DNA of 38,633 nt from the NCBI GenBank assembly GCA_019359175.1, contig JAHHHU010000029.1:1-38633 (forward strand), read 5' to 3'. The stretch is from Phormidium tanganyikae FI6-MK23. Lineage in GTDB: Bacteria; Cyanobacteriota; Cyanobacteriia; Leptolyngbyales; Leptolyngbyaceae. Positions 1 through 8,600 of this stretch are shown piece after piece; within the stretch, counting starts at the first letter, position 1; each line of letters starts with the position of its first letter. Both the position numbers and the translations under genes were made by a program. Under the pieces are notes generated by a model, which was not told the DNA's origin, searched no databases, and saw only the letters and a program-made list of their open reading frames with translations.

Positions 1-84
1 CCACCGCACGTTCAGCAAGATGATTTCAGGGAGAAAGTGGTGCCATTTAAACAGGGAATCAATCGTCATTTAGAGCGTGAATAG
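1..84 (+). CDS. C-terminal end of an unidentified protein (partial, low confidence)
   Basis: An open frame enters from the left edge and ends at a TAG at 82-84. It gives 27 residues, charged and hydrophilic, ending in INRHLERE. The family cannot be recognised. Thirty bases after the stop comes the 14-base sequence TTTGCGACACAACC (115-128), which looks like an insertion-sequence end. This may therefore be the tail of a transposase whose element ends at 128, but that is inference. The frame could also be chance. Confidence 0.3.
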   Translation, partial: PPHVQQDDFREKVVPFKQGINRHLERE

Positions 85-114
85 AGAAAATTCGGCTTCC
101 CCACCCTACCATTT

Positions 115-128
115 TTGCGACACAACCT
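115..128. repeat. 14-bp IS-end-like repeat, copy 1
   Basis: TTTGCGACACAACC. Its exact inverse, GGTTGTGTCGCAAA, lies at 38508-38521 near the other end of the window. The pattern GG....TGT.GCAAA resembles terminal repeats of IS6-like elements, but no matching transposase is visible inside the window. The repeat may be the end of an element extending left of position 128. Confidence 0.5.
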
Positions 129-176
129 CTCCTGATGCCTCCTGGATTAAGTTGGAACGCTAGATGCTTTGACGGA

Positions 177-194
177 CAACTGGTTGCGGGTTTT
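177..194 (+). repeat. Left terminal inverted repeat core of the IS5-like element
   Basis: CAACTGGTTGCGGGTTTT, perfectly inverted at 1337-1354. It lies 62 bases upstream of the transposase start. The same 18 bases occur again, in the same orientation, at 38323-38340 inside the truncated second copy. Confidence 0.75.
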
Positions 195-256
195 CTCACT
201 TGAGTGAATTTGTCTGAAGGCTCCTGTTTGCCTGAGTTCTATCGTTTCTGACTAGA

Positions 257-1165
257 ATGGCTCAAGCCTTTTTAGTTGAACTCTCGGTCGGAGCAAAAAT
301 GCCTGAAACACAACAGTGGCAATGGATTCCCACACATTTGACCTTAGAACAATTTGAAGAATTTGTCTTGCCCCACCTGCACATCGGCAGTCGCGGACCT
401 CAGCCAAAGCTGTCTTTGCACACAATCTTCAACTATATTCTGAAACTGTTGTATCTCTGCTGTCAGTGGCAAGAATTGCCGATTGAGAAGACTCAAGCAG
501 GGCGACCGGAGATTCACTACACCCGGATCTATCGAGCCTTTCGGCGCTATGAAACCCAGGGGTGTTTCGATGCCATTTTCGCAGGTTCGGTTCTGCAACT
601 TCATCAGCAGGAGTTGCTTGACATCAGCGTGATCCACGGTGACGGGACGACGACCGCAGCAAAGAAAGGGGGTGATCAGCTTGGATACAGCGGGCACAAG
701 CATCTCAAAGGCGACAAAGTGGTTGCTTTCTGTGATCGCCATAGCAATGTCATTGCGCCTTTCATTTCAGCACCTGGCAATCGCAATGAATCGCCGCTGT
801 TGAAGACAGCCCTGCCGCAAGTTACCCGCATTGCTCAGCAAGTCGGACTCAACCTGAGCAAAACCATCGTCAGTTTGGATGGGGTTTATGATAGCCGAGC
901 CAACCGCAAAGCCATTTTCAATCGCGGCATGATGCCGAATATTCCTGAAAATCTGCGTAACAGAAAAACTCCGAAGCGGGGACGCAAACCGATCTTCGAC
1001 CCAGCCATCTTTCAGGAACGGTTTCGCACAATCGAACGAGTCTTTGCTTGGGAGGATAAGTTCAAGCGCTTACTGCTGCGCTTCGAGCGGATCAGCGGAT
1101 TGCACTATGCTTTGAAAACTCTAGCTTATACGATGATCAATCTCCGACATTTCTGCCAGAGCTAA
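257..1165 (+). CDS. IS5-like DDE transposase
   Basis: The protein has 302 residues, full length for this group. It catalyses cut-and-paste movement of its own element through an RNase H-like DDE active site. Visible catalytic residues are D129 (in IHGDGTT), D208 (in SLDGVYDS) and E260, within a C-terminal R257...E260...K268 signature. The N-terminal 60-70 residues resemble the DUF4096-type insertion domain of IS5 transposases. The start at 257 is the first ATG. An internal ATG at 299 (MPETQQW) is an alternative that keeps all catalytic parts. The frame is uninterrupted, so the enzyme may be active. It lies inside terminal inverted repeats (177-194 and 1337-1354) and is not part of the CIS locus functionally. 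Confidence 0.9.
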   Translation: MAQAFLVELSVGAKMPETQQWQWIPTHLTLEQFEEFVLPHLHIGSRGPQPKLSLHTIFNYILKLLYLCCQWQELPIEKTQAGRPEIHYTRIYRAFRRYETQGCFDAIFAGSVLQLHQQELLDISVIHGDGTTTAAKKGGDQLGYSGHKHLKGDKVVAFCDRHSNVIAPFISAPGNRNESPLLKTALPQVTRIAQQVGLNLSKTIVSLDGVYDSRANRKAIFNRGMMPNIPENLRNRKTPKRGRKPIFDPAIFQERFRTIERVFAWEDKFKRLLLRFERISGLHYALKTLAYTMINLRHFCQS

Positions 1166-1336
1166 CCCTGCCTCATCCACTTCCTTTGAGGTCTCTGTCG
1201 CTGAGACCCTGAATTGTCATGCTTTGAAATCGGAAATCTTGGCAAAAGCGGTAGGAAACCGATCCAATCGATCGTTCTGTTGCTTTGAACGCTCAATTTG
1301 ACCTTGCGATTCAATATTTCAGATCAACGTCGAAGC

Positions 1337-1354
1337 AAAACCCGCAACCAGTTG
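1337..1354 (-). repeat. Right terminal inverted repeat core of the IS5-like element
   Basis: Exact reverse complement of 177-194. It lies 171 bases after the transposase stop codon and is contained in the 196-base segment (1170-1365) duplicated in inverted orientation at 38312-38507. Confidence 0.75.
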
Positions 1355-1365
1355 ATGCTGAAACA

Positions 1366-1536
1366 GTCGGCGTGGTACAGCAAATCTCGTCCCACCTTCT
1401 CTGATGCCTTAGCGCTTGTCCGCGTCGTCTGTGGGCGTTTCGACTTTTTCAGACATCGGATTCACAGACGACCTGGATGAAAGTTCCGGCTGAGATCTTC
1501 GACACCTGGTTTGAGCAGCTTTGCTATGCCGCCTAA
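1366..1536 (+). pseudogene. 3' remnant of a second (IS4-type) transposase gene
   Basis: Directly after the IS5-like element the plus strand reads AWYSKSRPTFSDALALVR. After a one-step frame change it continues through LWAFRLFQTSD to a C-terminus FDTWFEQLCYAA and a TAA at 1534-1536. Segments of the form WYSKxRPTFSDALALVR...LCYAA are typical of the C-terminus of a cyanobacterial IS4-group transposase, from memory of the family. Only the last 55 or so codons remain, there is at least one frameshift, and no upstream part is found left of the IS5-like element. The following 250 bases (1537-1786) hold no recognisable gene. Confidence 0.6.
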
Positions 1537-1786
1537 TGGATAAAGTCGAGCTTAGAATCAATCGGAATGACTCGAACGGGAATCGAAGTCATCAATCAAC
1601 GCCCACTCATCTACTACGCAATTCAGAATTGATATCGGGAACCTACCTCAAGCCAAAACGCTTAAGTTGTTAACTGTCCACTCGTTCGCAAAATAGCGAC
1701 CTGTGCCGCGCAAATCTACGGGAGTTCGACGGTGTTTAGAGGTGACTCTGAAGGAAACGCACAAACAGAAGATTTGGAAAAGAAGA

Positions 1787-1984
1787 CTATTCTTTTTGAG
1801 TTGATTCTCTAGACACACTAGAGACAATAAAGCCTAACAGGAATGCGAAAAAGACCGGAACAACAATCAGCCAAAACAAGAGTGTTGCTAGCATATTTTT
1901 TGCCTGAGAAACAATGGAGTTTACAAACGATCGAGGAGAATTCCTATTTCTGGTCGGTTGACTCTGAGCTAGAAGATTTCCCAT
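1787..1984 (-). CDS. Small single-pass membrane protein, last gene of the baseplate operon
   Basis: A 65-residue frame with a basic N-terminal half (TRNRNSPRSF) and one hydrophobic segment at about 32-55, ending in a short polar tail. It overlaps the end of the preceding gene by 41 bases. An internal ATG (residue 31, nt 1894) would give a 35-residue protein made almost only of the membrane segment and would remove the overlap. Neither start has a strong ribosome-binding site. I recognise no family. Its place directly after another single-TM protein and the tail fibre suggests a role in membrane placement of the CIS (inference). A 7-bp stem (1806-1812 with 1818-1824) lies in its last codons. 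Confidence 0.5.
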   Translation of the reverse strand: MGNLLAQSQPTRNRNSPRSFVNSIVSQAKNMLATLLFWLIVVPVFFAFLLGFIVSSVSRESTQKE

Positions 1985-2417
1985 TGGTAGATTTGAGCAT
2001 CGGTAAATATCGTTCTACATATTGTTTTGCCCATTGAATTAATCGATCGATGGGCGATCGCAGTGCATTGAGAACCGCACTGACAAAATCTTCGGGTTGA
2101 CGTTCTTGTTGGTCAACCCATTTCTGAAGGGCAACACCTAGCGTAAACCCTGTTCCCCAAATCACAATCAGCAGTGCGAACCCAAGGAGAACGATAAAGA
2201 AAATGAGCGCGATCGCTTGTCGCAAAATCAGCCATGTTTTATGCAGGGCTTGCTTGTAAACGATCGCAGTTTCTCGTTCCTTGAGCGTGTCCCAAAGTCC
2301 GGCTGCGTGGTATTTAATCGGATTCGGATTAACCTGAATCCATTGCAGTTCGCCGTTTGAGTTGAGTTGAACTAGAGCGGATTGCCCTTTTTGAGTATCA
2401 GTTGAGGTGGTGTTCAT
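1944..2417 (-). CDS. Single-TM membrane protein downstream of the tail fibre; candidate CIS membrane anchor
   Basis: The protein has 157 residues: a soluble N-terminal part (1-60, with the motif GELQWIQVNPNPIKYHAAG), one long hydrophobic segment at about 66-90, and a polar, partly amphipathic C-terminal part ending in a Ser-rich tail. No signal peptide is visible. An AGGAAAG ribosome-binding site lies just upstream of the ATG, and the gene follows the fibre gene by 24 bases in the same operon. I do not recognise the family. The tCIS of Anabaena is held in thylakoid membranes; a dedicated membrane protein co-transcribed with fibre and baseplate genes could serve the same purpose here. That role is inferred from position and topology only. 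Confidence 0.7.
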   Translation of the reverse strand: MNTTSTDTQKGQSALVQLNSNGELQWIQVNPNPIKYHAAGLWDTLKERETAIVYKQALHKTWLILRQAIALIFFIVLLGFALLIVIWGTGFTLGVALQKWVDQQERQPEDFVSAVLNALRSPIDRLIQWAKQYVERYLPMLKSTNGKSSSSESTDQK

Positions 2418-2441
2418 ACATTACTTTCCTAGTGTACGCGT

Positions 2442-5400
2442 TTACAAAGACCAACGTTTTTGACTTAATTTTTGCTCTAGCATCTTGACCTGTTCTTGCA
2501 GTTTAATGATTTCTAACTGTTGACGATCGACGAGGTGAGAGAGTACTAGAGTTGTTTGTCGCTGATCTTGAATGGCTTTAGTTAGGATCGCGACTACATC
2601 TAACGGATTGATCGCTTTTTGATCTTCCGATGAAACGAGATCAGGAACATCTTCTGAAATAAAGCCAATCCGAACGTTTTTATTCTGATCGGCGGTATAG
2701 ACGAATTTGACTGGATTAAGTGACTCTAGCAGTTGACCTGCTTCTTGACTGGAAAGATCAGCAATGTCTTCTTTTAGTTTTCTAGATGATAATTGTTGCA
2801 GATCTCCTCTGATATCTTTTCCAAACACTCGCCCATTTACATAGAGCTTTGTTTCGGTTAGCGGCGTACTAAATTCTGTTGGCTCTTCTGCATTGATGCC
2901 CCCCATCACCGTTAAACCATCCGCTGTAATCACAAGTTGGTCGTTGCCGCTGCTGTCTGTGAAAGTTGCAATCGCAGGTTGATGCTGGAGCGTTGTTGCA
3001 GAGGGAACCGGATCAAGCGGTGGCATGATACTGAAGGATGAACCTTCGGCACGGGTGATTAGCCTTGGGAATTGATTGTCGATCGTGATTGTATCTCCCA
3101 CCTGAAGGGCGGAGGTTGAGCGGATTTTGCCAGGCTGGATGTCGCTGATGTCGCCATCCTGGGTCGGTAATCCCTGAACCGTGAATTTTTCTGGATCGGG
3201 CTGCGGAGGATTGATAACTTGGTGTAAGCGATTTTCGACATAGGTTTTGACTGCTTGTTCCGTTGGAACCGCTAGATGGGTGTCCCGTAGCTCGGAACGC
3301 GTGGAGAATTCGTTGATTCGTGCGCCTTGGGCAAGAGACAACAACCGAAAGACTGTCAAATTTTGGGCACTGAAATCAATGCCATTAGAACCATTGAGAA
3401 AGGCACGGCTCTGAAGAGCTTCAGCAATCGGCTGAAGGTTTCTATCAATATAGGTCTTAATTGCTAACTGAGAGGGCAGGGTTTCATGATTCGATTCTTG
3501 AAAGGTACTATCTGTGGAAATTTGCCGAACAGCCTGCCCCTGCCTAAATCTGAGGGATTGATCGATCACTAAAGACCCAAGTTTACTATCGGTTGTCACT
3601 TCTAGGCTTTCTGTACTGATTTGACCTTCTACAGTTAATTTTGCTGTAGAGTCTTCCGTCTGAATGACCACATTTGTATCGACGGATAGTAAATCCTTTG
3701 TGTGCTTGAGTGTTGTATTTCCAATCGATAGTTCGATCGGCGTTGCAGCATCAGAAGTCGTGAGTCGAACATTGCCATCATGAAAGGCAAAACTAACGTT
3801 CTGGGCGCGATTAGCCGTGAATTGAACTTGATTGCTGCCCTCCGTCACGACCTTCCAGGCTCCATAGACTAGCTGTGATTTGTCAGATTGAAGCTTTTGG
3901 AGTTGGAATTCTTGTGCTTTGATAATTCCGGCTTCAAAGGTTCCAGTAGGAGGTAGCTTAAGGGCTTCAGCGACGATCGCGCCTTTGACTTCTAGCAGTT
4001 CCGTTGGACCTTCGGTTCCAATGCCGACTTTGCCTTCCGAGGTGACAATCACTTGTGTTTTGGCGTTGCTATCTGCAAAACGAACGATCGGTTGCTGATA
4101 AGAAAAGGGCTTTGATGAAGTGATGCTAAGAGGTGGGTGAATCTGAAAAATTCCAGGACTGCTAGATTTTCCAGTAATTACAGTCTTTTGATCATCGACC
4201 TGAATTGTATCGCCCACATTTAACAGTTTTGGATCTGCCGATATATCAAGTTCGCTCGGATCAGGATGCGGATTTACCGTTCCGCCTGCGACTTCTTTCG
4301 CACCTTGAACATGGAGTCTTGCAAGCTGCTGGTTCTCGGCTAAACCAATGTTGCCATTCTTGGTAGCATCTTGTTTCGTCAGCGGCAAAAAGGTGCCCCG
4401 CAAATCTGAATTAATATCTGTTTCAAATCTGCCGTTGGTATAGCTGAGTTTCGCAAGGTTACAATAGTGGTGACGAATTCCTTCATAGGATTTTGAGAGA
4501 TCGCCTGAGTCGCCCACCCATTCTAGGCTTTTCTGGATTGAGCGAGTTGGAAGCAGCCAATAATCTCCCGTTTCATAGAGAGACTCGGCTTCAAACTTAA
4601 CTTGAATGCCTTCATTGCCTAACTGAATCCAATCTTGGCTCGTCGGAATGCCGCCTGAACTTGTAGAATCTGTGTCTGATGTGTAGTCCCAGCGTCTGAC
4701 TTTGAGCTTTTGTTGCTTTGCCTCCTGAGGGTTTGTGTCTTTGAGCAGCGATCGTTCAAAACCATCAAATTCTCTCGATTTATCGCAAATTAAGCGATCG
4801 CCGAATACTCGTTCTAAGCGAACTAATGTGCCTGGTTGTCCAGCTAACTCTCGTGTTTCATTCGTGATCTCAATCCATTGATCGGGTTGAGAAGCTTGCC
4901 ATATCTCATTGCTTTTGGCACTGATCGTAATCATGTTTTCTTTGATAGCTTCTATTTCGCTTACCACAATGCCGTTATCTCGCGACCACTTGAAGGTTGA
5001 TTTGCCAACTTCGCCTCGCTGATGAATTTCAATTCGATATAGATGAGTCTCTAAAATGTTATTGTCGGAGACTTTCTTGGCTTGCATTTTAGCAATCCGC
5101 TTTTTCTTGTTTTCGATCACAGATTCGGGCGTATCTGATCCGGTCAGTGGTTGTAGTTTGACCTGCGCGATCGTTTGACTTCGAGTGGCTGTATCGACAC
5201 CGTTGAGAGCTTCTTCACGAATCGATGGATCTTCGATCGCGCTGATATGACGTTGCCAAACGTCGAGATAAGCCAGATAAGTCGCGTCCTTTAATCCATC
5301 GGGCAAATCAATTTGAATTGCTTCTGGATAACTCGCTTGGGCTTGATAAGTTGTCGTTTCTTCTAGTTCGCATAAGATTCCATCTACATAAATTCGCCCA

Positions 5401-5639
5401 GCGCCAATTTTTAGATCCTTGTGGTCATCTGTGGGCGTGATTTTGAAGCTCTCAGAACTATCGGTCTTGGGAACTCCGCAAATCCCGATCAAATCTTGCG
5501 AAAGGGTCTGGAGTAAGTGAGCTTGAATATCTGCTTGTTCATTCCAATCTGCATCGAGTTGCAGCCGCCCTTGTTGCATTCGGACGCTGCTATAGTGTTT
5601 CTTGGCTTGAAATGTCGATCGAGTAAAATCGCCTTTCAT
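2442..5639 (-). CDS. Tail fibre protein with DUF6519-like N-terminus and C-terminal S74 intramolecular chaperone
   Basis: 1065 residues. The N-terminal part (MKGDFTRSTF...LQLDADWNEQADI) matches the DUF6519 pattern found in phage-tail-like clusters. The middle holds typical fibre repeats: VGIGTEGPTELLEVKG near 545, and two related segments ending ...AIKTYIDRNL and ...AVKTYVENRL. Two copies of a VGDTI...beta module lie at about residues 470-525 (nt 4240-4060) and 843-900 (nt 3110-2930). From about residue 950 (SSRKLKEDI) runs an endosialidase-type S74 chaperone, followed by a coiled coil (1020-1060). In this family the chaperone trimerises the fibre and then cuts itself off at the conserved serine. 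GGGGAGA before the ATG is a good ribosome-binding site, 11 bases after the previous gene. The fibre probably binds a target or anchors the particle. Confidence 0.85.
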   Translation of the reverse strand: MKGDFTRSTFQAKKHYSSVRMQQGRLQLDADWNEQADIQAHLLQTLSQDLIGICGVPKTDSSESFKITPTDDHKDLKIGAGRIYVDGILCELEETTTYQAQASYPEAIQIDLPDGLKDATYLAYLDVWQRHISAIEDPSIREEALNGVDTATRSQTIAQVKLQPLTGSDTPESVIENKKKRIAKMQAKKVSDNNILETHLYRIEIHQRGEVGKSTFKWSRDNGIVVSEIEAIKENMITISAKSNEIWQASQPDQWIEITNETRELAGQPGTLVRLERVFGDRLICDKSREFDGFERSLLKDTNPQEAKQQKLKVRRWDYTSDTDSTSSGGIPTSQDWIQLGNEGIQVKFEAESLYETGDYWLLPTRSIQKSLEWVGDSGDLSKSYEGIRHHYCNLAKLSYTNGRFETDINSDLRGTFLPLTKQDATKNGNIGLAENQQLARLHVQGAKEVAGGTVNPHPDPSELDISADPKLLNVGDTIQVDDQKTVITGKSSSPGIFQIHPPLSITSSKPFSYQQPIVRFADSNAKTQVIVTSEGKVGIGTEGPTELLEVKGAIVAEALKLPPTGTFEAGIIKAQEFQLQKLQSDKSQLVYGAWKVVTEGSNQVQFTANRAQNVSFAFHDGNVRLTTSDAATPIELSIGNTTLKHTKDLLSVDTNVVIQTEDSTAKLTVEGQISTESLEVTTDSKLGSLVIDQSLRFRQGQAVRQISTDSTFQESNHETLPSQLAIKTYIDRNLQPIAEALQSRAFLNGSNGIDFSAQNLTVFRLLSLAQGARINEFSTRSELRDTHLAVPTEQAVKTYVENRLHQVINPPQPDPEKFTVQGLPTQDGDISDIQPGKIRSTSALQVGDTITIDNQFPRLITRAEGSSFSIMPPLDPVPSATTLQHQPAIATFTDSSGNDQLVITADGLTVMGGINAEEPTEFSTPLTETKLYVNGRVFGKDIRGDLQQLSSRKLKEDIADLSSQEAGQLLESLNPVKFVYTADQNKNVRIGFISEDVPDLVSSEDQKAINPLDVVAILTKAIQDQRQTTLVLSHLVDRQQLEIIKLQEQVKMLEQKLSQKRWSL

Positions 5640-5650
5640 CGGTGTCTCCC

Positions 5651-8600
5651 CTAAGTCATGTAAAAGAGTTCTGCTGTTAAGCCAAATCGTAAATATTCCT
5701 GAAGTAGTGCTCTCAAGTTTTCTTCCCGTTGGGATTGCTTGAGTGCACTAAAGGCTCCAAGTTCAGCGCCATCCTCAGCACCTTGACGGATTTCTAGAGC
5801 ACAGGTTTGATTCAGTTGGCAATAGTCGGGTTGCCCATAGTTCGAAGACTTGTAAATTGGCTGAATCCGGCTGAGTAGGGGGAGCACTTTATCGACCTCG
5901 TTTAATCCTTGATTGAGGGGAGTCCAGCGATCACCGTGATCCTGGGAATAAAGAACGTTCCCGATCGCAGTTCCCGCCAAAATTGAAGTTTGATCGGATG
6001 CGATTGTCAGTGCTGTAATGTTGAGATCGGAGAGTCGGGGAGCCGAGATCACAGGCTTCCAAAGATTGCCGTGATTCGTGGAGCGATAGATGCCGCTTCC
6101 AGCCGTTGCTACAAACAGGAAGTGAGTGGAAAATGTGATTTCACCTGATAGTTCGGGACAGAATTCACGATCGACGATCGCTTCAAATTTTGAGGTTTCA
6201 GGCTCAAAATTTACCGTTTGAATCGTGCGCGTATGTCCTTGAATGGTGACAGCACTGCCTTCTTTCAAAACTTGCGTTGCTTCACCTTTAAGAACCAATC
6301 CTTCCAGCATTGCGCTTCTGGCGAGAGATTGAACTGCGAGAGCAGTAATTTTAGCTTGAGTGAGATTTTTGCTAGCTAGAATCCAGCGGTTGTCCGAATC
6401 ACTAGAACGGAAAACCTGTCCTTCATTTGTTGCAGCAAAAATGTGTCCATCGCTATCGATCGCTAGGGCGGTGATAGATTGATCTTCTAGTCCAACTAAA
6501 CGCCAGAGATCGCGCCGTTTTGACCAGCGGAAAACGCCGCTCTCAGTTCCCACGAAGATCCGGCTTTCAGGATCGATCGCGATCGCAGTGACATTTTGAT
6601 TGGCTAAACTCTCTGAACCCATTGGTTCCCACTGATTGGGCTGCGAATTGGCTTTGAAGATGCCATTTCCTGCGGTTCCAGCTAAAAGAACTCTGCCTTG
6701 TTCGGGATGAGTATGGGCGGCAAATGCGGTCACTTCTACATTAGTGACTACTTGTGCAAGTGTCCACGTATTACCGTCGGTTGATTGAAAAATCTCTCCT
6801 ATAGATGTTCCAGCTAGAATGTCTTGTGAATCTGCAATCAGAGCAGAGATTGTTCGATCCTTTAATTGTGTTTGTTGCCAGATGGGTTGATCAGGTTGAG
6901 ACTGAAACACACCTTGTTCTACAGTGCCTAAGAAACGCTGATGATTGGAAGCGATCGCTAAAGCCGTAATTGCGGGTGGCAAAGTTTGCAATTCTTGTAG
7001 CGCTAAATCTGGTTGACAGCGATAGCGTGAAGGTGTCTGTGATCCAGGAGGCACAGAACAAAACCGCATACAGCCGACCTGCTGATCGCGCACTCGGACG
7101 AGTTCATCAAAAATACTATCGCTGGCTTGAATGCTGCGGGCTTTAGTGGTGCCTAGAATGGTTGTTGTATCGACTTCGAGCATCGCACCTGGAGCCGCGA
7201 TCGCGCTTTCTCCTCGTTGACGTGAACTATCGGTTCGTTCTGCACCGTGATCAATGATGCTGCTCTCAATTTTGAGGTTTAGAACTGAGTCTGGAAGATG
7301 AATGGGACCAGAGATACTGTGAGTGAGTGCGATCGTCAGGCCTCGATTGCCGCCTAAATAAACTTGTATCGGCTCTAAGCACCACCATTTCTCTGTTTCT
7401 GTCTGCTGTTGAAATTGGTACAGCTCCTCTTGTAAAGCGCACCAGAGCGTTTCAAACTCCTTGTAAGTAAATCCAATTAGAAGTTGTAGTCTTTGTTGTG
7501 GCGAGAGGTCGTGTGAACCAAAACCAAGGCGAATTAGGCGGTTTAGGATCGACACGGCGTAGAGAACGATCGCGATTAAGCTCCAAGGATTTTGTTCCTC
7601 TTCTTCTTCGGTGCGATCGCAGGGATCTTCATTGATCGCAAAAGGCTGTAGCAGTTCGGTCGCTTGAACCTCTAATCCCCACTCATGGCGAGGAACTAAA
7701 GTGCAATGAGCAATTTCTAGATGCTTCAGTTCGCCTGCTTGTACAATCACTTTGCCTTCAATGAATAAACCATCAATCGTGAGTTCACCGGGTTCAAACA
7801 AAGCAGAACGACGGACAAGATAGGGAATGATCCCTTGAATTGAAATTTGCCCTTGGACATGAGGACGATAACCATTTGCTGCAACAATCATTAGCTTGGT
7901 TTGCAACTGTTCACTAGACGGAACAACAATGTCTAGATCCCCTTTGTAAGTACGATTGTCCTTGATGAATACAACACCCATCTTATTTGTATCCAGGGTT
8001 TGAGGCTCAACGGGAACTGCGCCAAGGTGTTGCCAACTGCTTCCTAGATCATCGGTCTTGATATCCAAGGGTTTCCAACCGGGTTGCCGTGTAGATTCTA
8101 GAAAGATGAACAAGTCACGCCCTGGATATTTGCCTAGATCGATTTCACAAGGTTCTTCTAATCGAACGACTTCACCTGTGCTATCAACGACTTGTCCTGC
8201 ACTGACTTTTACTTTTGCAGGCGTTATCTGCTTTTCAATCAATAGTCCTTGAACAATTCCTGGTTTGAATTTGCGGCGTAAATCAATGGGTAATGCGGTT
8301 AGTTTGCCCGTCCAACTGATTTCTAAACGCGCCAACCGCAAATATTGATCAGCGGGGTATTTAGATTCCTCCTCAGTCCGCAAAATCTTGATTTCCCATC
8401 TTGGCGCGAACAGTTCAGCCCGGTAAGTGATTGCGATCGTAATTGTTTCTCCTCGATAAACTCCTAACCGCTCAAGCAGATAGTCTTTTTCTAGCTCAAT
8501 GCGGCGAGCGTTACGATCGAGAGCCTGTCCAGCTTCTATCGTGACAGAGCGTGCCCCTTGTGTCGCTTGCACGGCTAACCCTTGAATGATTCCTGCTCTA

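Larger units (their letters stand above)
166..1365 (+). mobile_element. IS5-like insertion sequence, apparently intact
   Basis: The element is about 1.2 kb, a usual size for the IS5 group. It is built around the DDE transposase gene at 257-1165. An 18-base core is perfectly inverted at the two ends: CAACTGGTTGCGGGTTTT at 177-194 and its complement at 1337-1354. About 11 further bases outside each core match imperfectly. The right boundary at 1365 is set by the second, inverted copy at 38312-38507, whose identity stops at the equivalent base. The left boundary is less certain. I see no convincing target-site duplication. Immediately right of the element begins the remnant of another transposase gene, so the element probably inserted into older IS debris. 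Confidence 0.7.

Noticed and set aside
1298-1480. 60-codon open frame as a gene
   Set aside because: It fuses the right end of the IS5-like element to the remnant of a different transposase; only the second half is meaningful.
1806-1824. 7-bp stem with 5-base loop as operon terminator
   Set aside because: It is within the last codons of the small membrane gene and is not followed by a T-run on the minus strand.
1843-2037. Open frame on the plus strand over the two small membrane genes
   Set aside because: Antisense to better-supported genes and without recognisable features.
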